Assembly (NCBI RefSeq): GCF_007004655.1
Contig: NZ_ML660089.1
Location: forward strand, 186,001 to 250,000
Source: Exilibacterium tricleocarpae
GTDB taxonomy: Bacteria > Pseudomonadota > Gammaproteobacteria > Pseudomonadales > Cellvibrionaceae
Length of the DNA: 64,000 nucleotides
Direction: 5' to 3'
In this document: piece by piece, positions 62,001 to 64,000 of the stretch
Numbering within the stretch: the stretch's first letter is position 1
How the letters are laid out: every line of letters begins with the position of its first letter
Position numbers and translations under genes: made by a program
Notes under the pieces: generated by a model
The model's database searches: none
Told to the model about the DNA's origin: nothing
The model's input: the letters and a program-made list of their open reading frames with translations, nothing else

Positions 62001-62178
62001 CACCGAGGCGGCCCAGCAGGTGCTGCAACAAACTACCGACCTGCGCAACTCGATTTCCGGCGTCAACCTGGATGAAGAGGCGGCCAACCTGATTCGCTTC
62101 GAGCAGATTTACGCCGCTAACGCCCGCGCCATCTCTGTGGCCCGGGAATTGTTCGACCGGCTGATTAACAGCTTTTAA
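58993..62178 (+). CDS. flgK: flagellar hook-associated protein FlgK (unusually long)
   Basis: The first hook-filament junction protein, 1061 residues, about twice the enteric form (547). The N-terminus SDFLGVSVTGLRISQQALRT and GHNIANADTPGFSRQRTLVT and the C-terminus (INTEAAQQVLQQTTDLRNSI, DEEAANLIRFEQIYAANARA, VARELFDRLINSF) are conserved. The extra sequence is in about 330-950, beta-rich and Gly/Asn/Thr-rich. ATG 58993 overlaps flgJ by 11 bases; upstream frame is the flgJ repeat in another reading frame. Its chaperone FlgN is at 45464. Confidence 0.94.
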   Translation: MASDFLGVSVTGLRISQQALRTSGHNIANADTPGFSRQRTLVTSAQGSFSGSGFIGNGANTVGIERITDQFVTDQLRLDTTLSSQLNAFNDNIRQLDTLLSDPATGLSEGLQSFFAALQNGTDDPTSIPARQLIVSEAQNLSNRFTTLYERLDTLNDGLNQQLSVAVTKVNALSSAIADLNRRISDAEGTGNNNLPNDLLDQRDEALRQLAELVNIQTFDEGGGKINVLVGSGQPLVIGNEARRIALVDGQQNTVNRDIAYRDPLGNQVITDLLDGGEIGGLIDFREQVLDPAFNDLGRIAIVLADAFNTQHRQGIDLNGSFGGPFFTDINGQNAALERVQGNGGNAPPADQVLSLEIVDAPVVSSSNYELSIEPGTNLFRVHRLSDGREVLSGLVPASLPATLEFEGMRLNLLAGTFQGGDRFLIQPTRYGARDIAAALVNPEDIAFGSPLLTDAAIGNTGSATISAGELLRLDDADGNPLPLFATPGEMRPPLLVRFTTATTYEVLDNTDPGKPVQLNPPIRNQQYIAGIENQLFSDDVGQTAIEANGVNLGLPAGRAAVRQASLNPAAPPAAAPAFGVTDFSAATNQFAFDVVVSNTLGGANDGTFTVTVNAPAIADNAALVAAINNDLTGTGVSAYIADNGTLALRLVTPGSGDITLQNYDNDPDGGANAAPAGQANSLLGFDIEGTSFTTVGDVDGLSGAGVAINGYPTEVVNITRTDPITGVTSTQSLVIPRNASAKQIANGLNNLTGVSANARNTIELSNLQVTRTAPLQLNLNGEDLLEYTVDSATLSPVLSTEVPDPAVDPVAFNDYVAERINANENLQTAGIYAISAVDSVTGRPQLRVFSTTGDDLQVALTAAAGETLDVSDGTGNPNVTLTGAGNSIESTIVVGGRLDVSLSDNFSFATLPPNSLIFGDSSAADFAVPAYLGIRAGISGTPQAGDTFTLDFNRDAALDNRNAIQLVGLEQAKTIGGVSSFADGYGKLVEEVGIRTNEVQINTEAAQQVLQQTTDLRNSISGVNLDEEAANLIRFEQIYAANARAISVARELFDRLINSF

Positions 62179-62201
62179 CGGGGCGGCTAGTCCGGAACAC
62201 C

Positions 62202-63800
62202 ATGCGCATCTCAACCTTACAGATATTTGGTATCGCCGATAACAGTATCGGCCGGGCCAACGCGGCCATTGCCAAAACCCAGGAGCAGTTGTCCACCGGC
62301 AAGCGGGTGCTGACGCCGTCCGATGATCCGGTGGCGGCAACGAAAATTTTGCAACTGAACCAGAATATTGCCCGCGTGGCCCAGTTTGGCAAGAATATCG
62401 ATATTGCGGAAAACAATCTGCGCCTGGAGGAGTCCACGCTCAGCAGTGTCAACAACTTGATCCAGCGCATTCAGGAGATTGCCGTGCAGGCCGGTAACAC
62501 GGCGAGCCTTACGGAGAATGAATATTTGGCGCTGTCCAGTGAGGTGGATGCGCGCCTGGATGAGCTGTTCAATCTGGTCAATACCCGCAATGCCAACGGC
62601 GATTATATTTTCTCCGGCTATAAGAGCCGCACGCCGGCGTTTACCGGCGATGCGCTGACGGGGTTTTCCTACCAGGGCGACGACGGCCAGATGTTTATCC
62701 AGATTTCCAATAACACCGATCTCGCCGCCAGTGATTCGGGCAAGCGGATTTTTCTGGATATACCCGCCGCCGCCAATACGGTGAAAACGCAGGCGAGTCC
62801 GGCCAATCGTTCGGACCCGCCGGTGCAGATCACCCTGGGTCAGGTGGTTGACCAACTTGCCTATGACGACTTTTATCCGGAGGATATCGTCATTTCGTTC
62901 AATGCCGACACCGCGCTAACGCCGCCGGATAAGAATTTTACGGTTACCGAGCGTTCTACGGGAAAAGTGATCGAGGCCAATCGACCTTATGTGTCCGGGG
63001 AGGATTTGGTCTACCGCGGCGTCTCTTTTCGCGTGGTCGGCAGTCCGGTCTCCGGCACGGCGGCCACGGCGGCGACACGCGCGTTTGGCGCCGATACGGT
63101 GGTAGCCTTTCCGGTCGATTTTTCGGCGATCAACAGCACCTTCGATATCACGGTTGCCGGCCGTACCGAAACGCTGGTGCTCGATGCCAATCTCACCAGT
63201 GTCGCTGATCTCGCCGCTAACTTGAACAGCGCCGCTAATGGCAATGCGGCGAAGCTGGCCAACCTGGGTATGACAGCCGATGCCGGCGGTTTGCAGATGC
63301 CGGCGGGGATTAATTTTTCGATCAGTGGCGGCGACGCGAATGTCGATGCCGTTACCGGGCTCGCAACCTTGGCAGGCACCAGCGCGGTGGACGGGCAGCT
63401 GGCGACCCATGGCGATCAGTTGTTTGTGGAGTCGGCCGATAACCAGGGCCTGCTGACTACGCTGGCGCGTTTTAGCGATGCCATGCGACGCTACGACGGC
63501 TCGCAGGACGGCGCCGACCTGGTGTCGAGCGTGGTGGCCTCGACGCTGGCCAATCTGGCCAGCGCGCAAACCAATATCCTCGAGGTCACCTCGCAGTTGG
63601 GGGCCCGCGCCAATACCATCGAAAGCACCCGCGAACTGCACCTGGATACGGAGCTGGTGAGTCGGGAGATACTCTCCGACTTACAGGACCTGGATTACGC
63701 TGAAGCCGCCAGCCGCCTGTCCGCACAGACGTTGATACTGGAGGCGGCGCAGGCGAGTTTTTTGCGGGTCAGTCAGTTGACTTTGTTTAGCCGGTTGTAG
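62202..63800 (+). CDS. flgL: flagellar hook-associated protein FlgL
   Basis: The second hook-filament junction protein, 532 residues versus 317 in enterics. The N-terminus MRISTLQIFGIADNSIGRAN and LSTGKRVLTPSDDPVAATKI is followed by ARVAQFGKNIDIAENNLRLE and ANGDYIFSGYKSRTPAF. The C-terminus (SREILSDLQDLDYAEAASRL, TLILEAAQASFLRVSQLTLF) is flagellin-like. The excess lies in about 150-430 and is beta-rich. The 200 bases after it, to the window end, hold no gene that I can support; flagellin may lie beyond. Confidence 0.95.
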   Translation: MRISTLQIFGIADNSIGRANAAIAKTQEQLSTGKRVLTPSDDPVAATKILQLNQNIARVAQFGKNIDIAENNLRLEESTLSSVNNLIQRIQEIAVQAGNTASLTENEYLALSSEVDARLDELFNLVNTRNANGDYIFSGYKSRTPAFTGDALTGFSYQGDDGQMFIQISNNTDLAASDSGKRIFLDIPAAANTVKTQASPANRSDPPVQITLGQVVDQLAYDDFYPEDIVISFNADTALTPPDKNFTVTERSTGKVIEANRPYVSGEDLVYRGVSFRVVGSPVSGTAATAATRAFGADTVVAFPVDFSAINSTFDITVAGRTETLVLDANLTSVADLAANLNSAANGNAAKLANLGMTADAGGLQMPAGINFSISGGDANVDAVTGLATLAGTSAVDGQLATHGDQLFVESADNQGLLTTLARFSDAMRRYDGSQDGADLVSSVVASTLANLASAQTNILEVTSQLGARANTIESTRELHLDTELVSREILSDLQDLDYAEAASRLSAQTLILEAAQASFLRVSQLTLFSRL

Positions 63801-64000
63801 GTTTTGGTTGATGGAGCCTGGGTGTCCGGGGCTATGAGCAGGGGAGTGCCACCCGACACGGGCGGCGCCGGTACAGGGTATTTTTAAGCCTTCCGATAAT
63901 GGGACTTCTGCCGCCGTGTACTGCTTGCTACTACGCCCCACTTCTGGGATGAGATTCAGGTGTGGGGCTGAAAAACACCCTGCACCGACACGTCCCTGGT

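Overview
The window looks like chromosome of a free-living, motile, Gram-negative gammaproteobacterium, probably a marine Cellvibrionales/Pseudomonadales-type organism. The grounds are GC-rich codon use, large TonB-dependent receptors with an ECF sigma/FecR pair, a Pseudomonas-like order of flgA-flgM-flgN-flgZ and cheV-cheR, sigma-54 and sigma-28 type flagellar promoters, and an AlgP-like histone H1-type protein. This assignment is inferred from gene content and similarity recalled from known families; no database search was possible.

Layout. 1-2432: a membrane-anchored winged-helix regulator with TPRs, open to the left edge. 2.9-12.9 kb, minus strand: a MarC-family membrane protein, then a surface-signalling nutrient-uptake block (ECF sigma, FecR-like anti-sigma, transducer-type TonB receptor, small secreted protein, second TonB receptor). 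13.1-24 kb: a coiled-coil protein, a ribbon-helix-helix-like protein with a candidate operator, adk, an H1-like protein preceded by phased A-tracts, tsaB, uppP, an M18 aminopeptidase, a cyclic-nucleotide/rhodanese protein, a GTDC1-like glycosyltransferase and trpS. 24.2-32.8 kb: an MCP-like protein, an HsbA/HsbR-like partner-switching pair, bioA, a YcgR/PilZ protein, and a class III adenylate cyclase with a TPR lipoprotein. 32.9-42 kb: ttcA, a small L7/L12-like protein, putP, a GGDEF-EAL protein, rsmE, a REP-like cluster, an MCP and tRNA-Arg(CCU). 42.3-44.6 kb: a three-gene arsenosugar-type radical SAM/glycosyltransferase cluster. 44.7-63.8 kb: flagellar genes flgZ, flgN, flgM and flgA (minus), then cheV, cheR and flgBCDEFGHIJKL (plus).

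The flagellar half is coherent. Sigma-54-like sites precede flgA and flgB, a very good FliA (sigma-28) site precedes flgM, and two PilZ proteins, a GGDEF-EAL protein and the HsbAR-like pair suggest c-di-GMP and partner-switch control of motility. FlgE, FlgK and FlgL are all much longer than the enteric proteins.

The most unusual structure is a dispersed palindromic element family, read directly from the sequence. Two full copies (2542-2869 and 53866-54099) carry about 19-bp terminal inverted repeats, a perfect inner inverted repeat of 23-25 bp, a central hairpin and direct flanking repeats of 12 and 10 bp that look like target-site duplications. A truncated copy lies after adk (about 15533-15819) and a bare tip-to-tip palindrome lies before trpS (22822-22865). 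One full copy sits inside the flagellar operon between flgE and flgF. It looks like a MITE-type non-autonomous mobile element; no transposase is present in the window.
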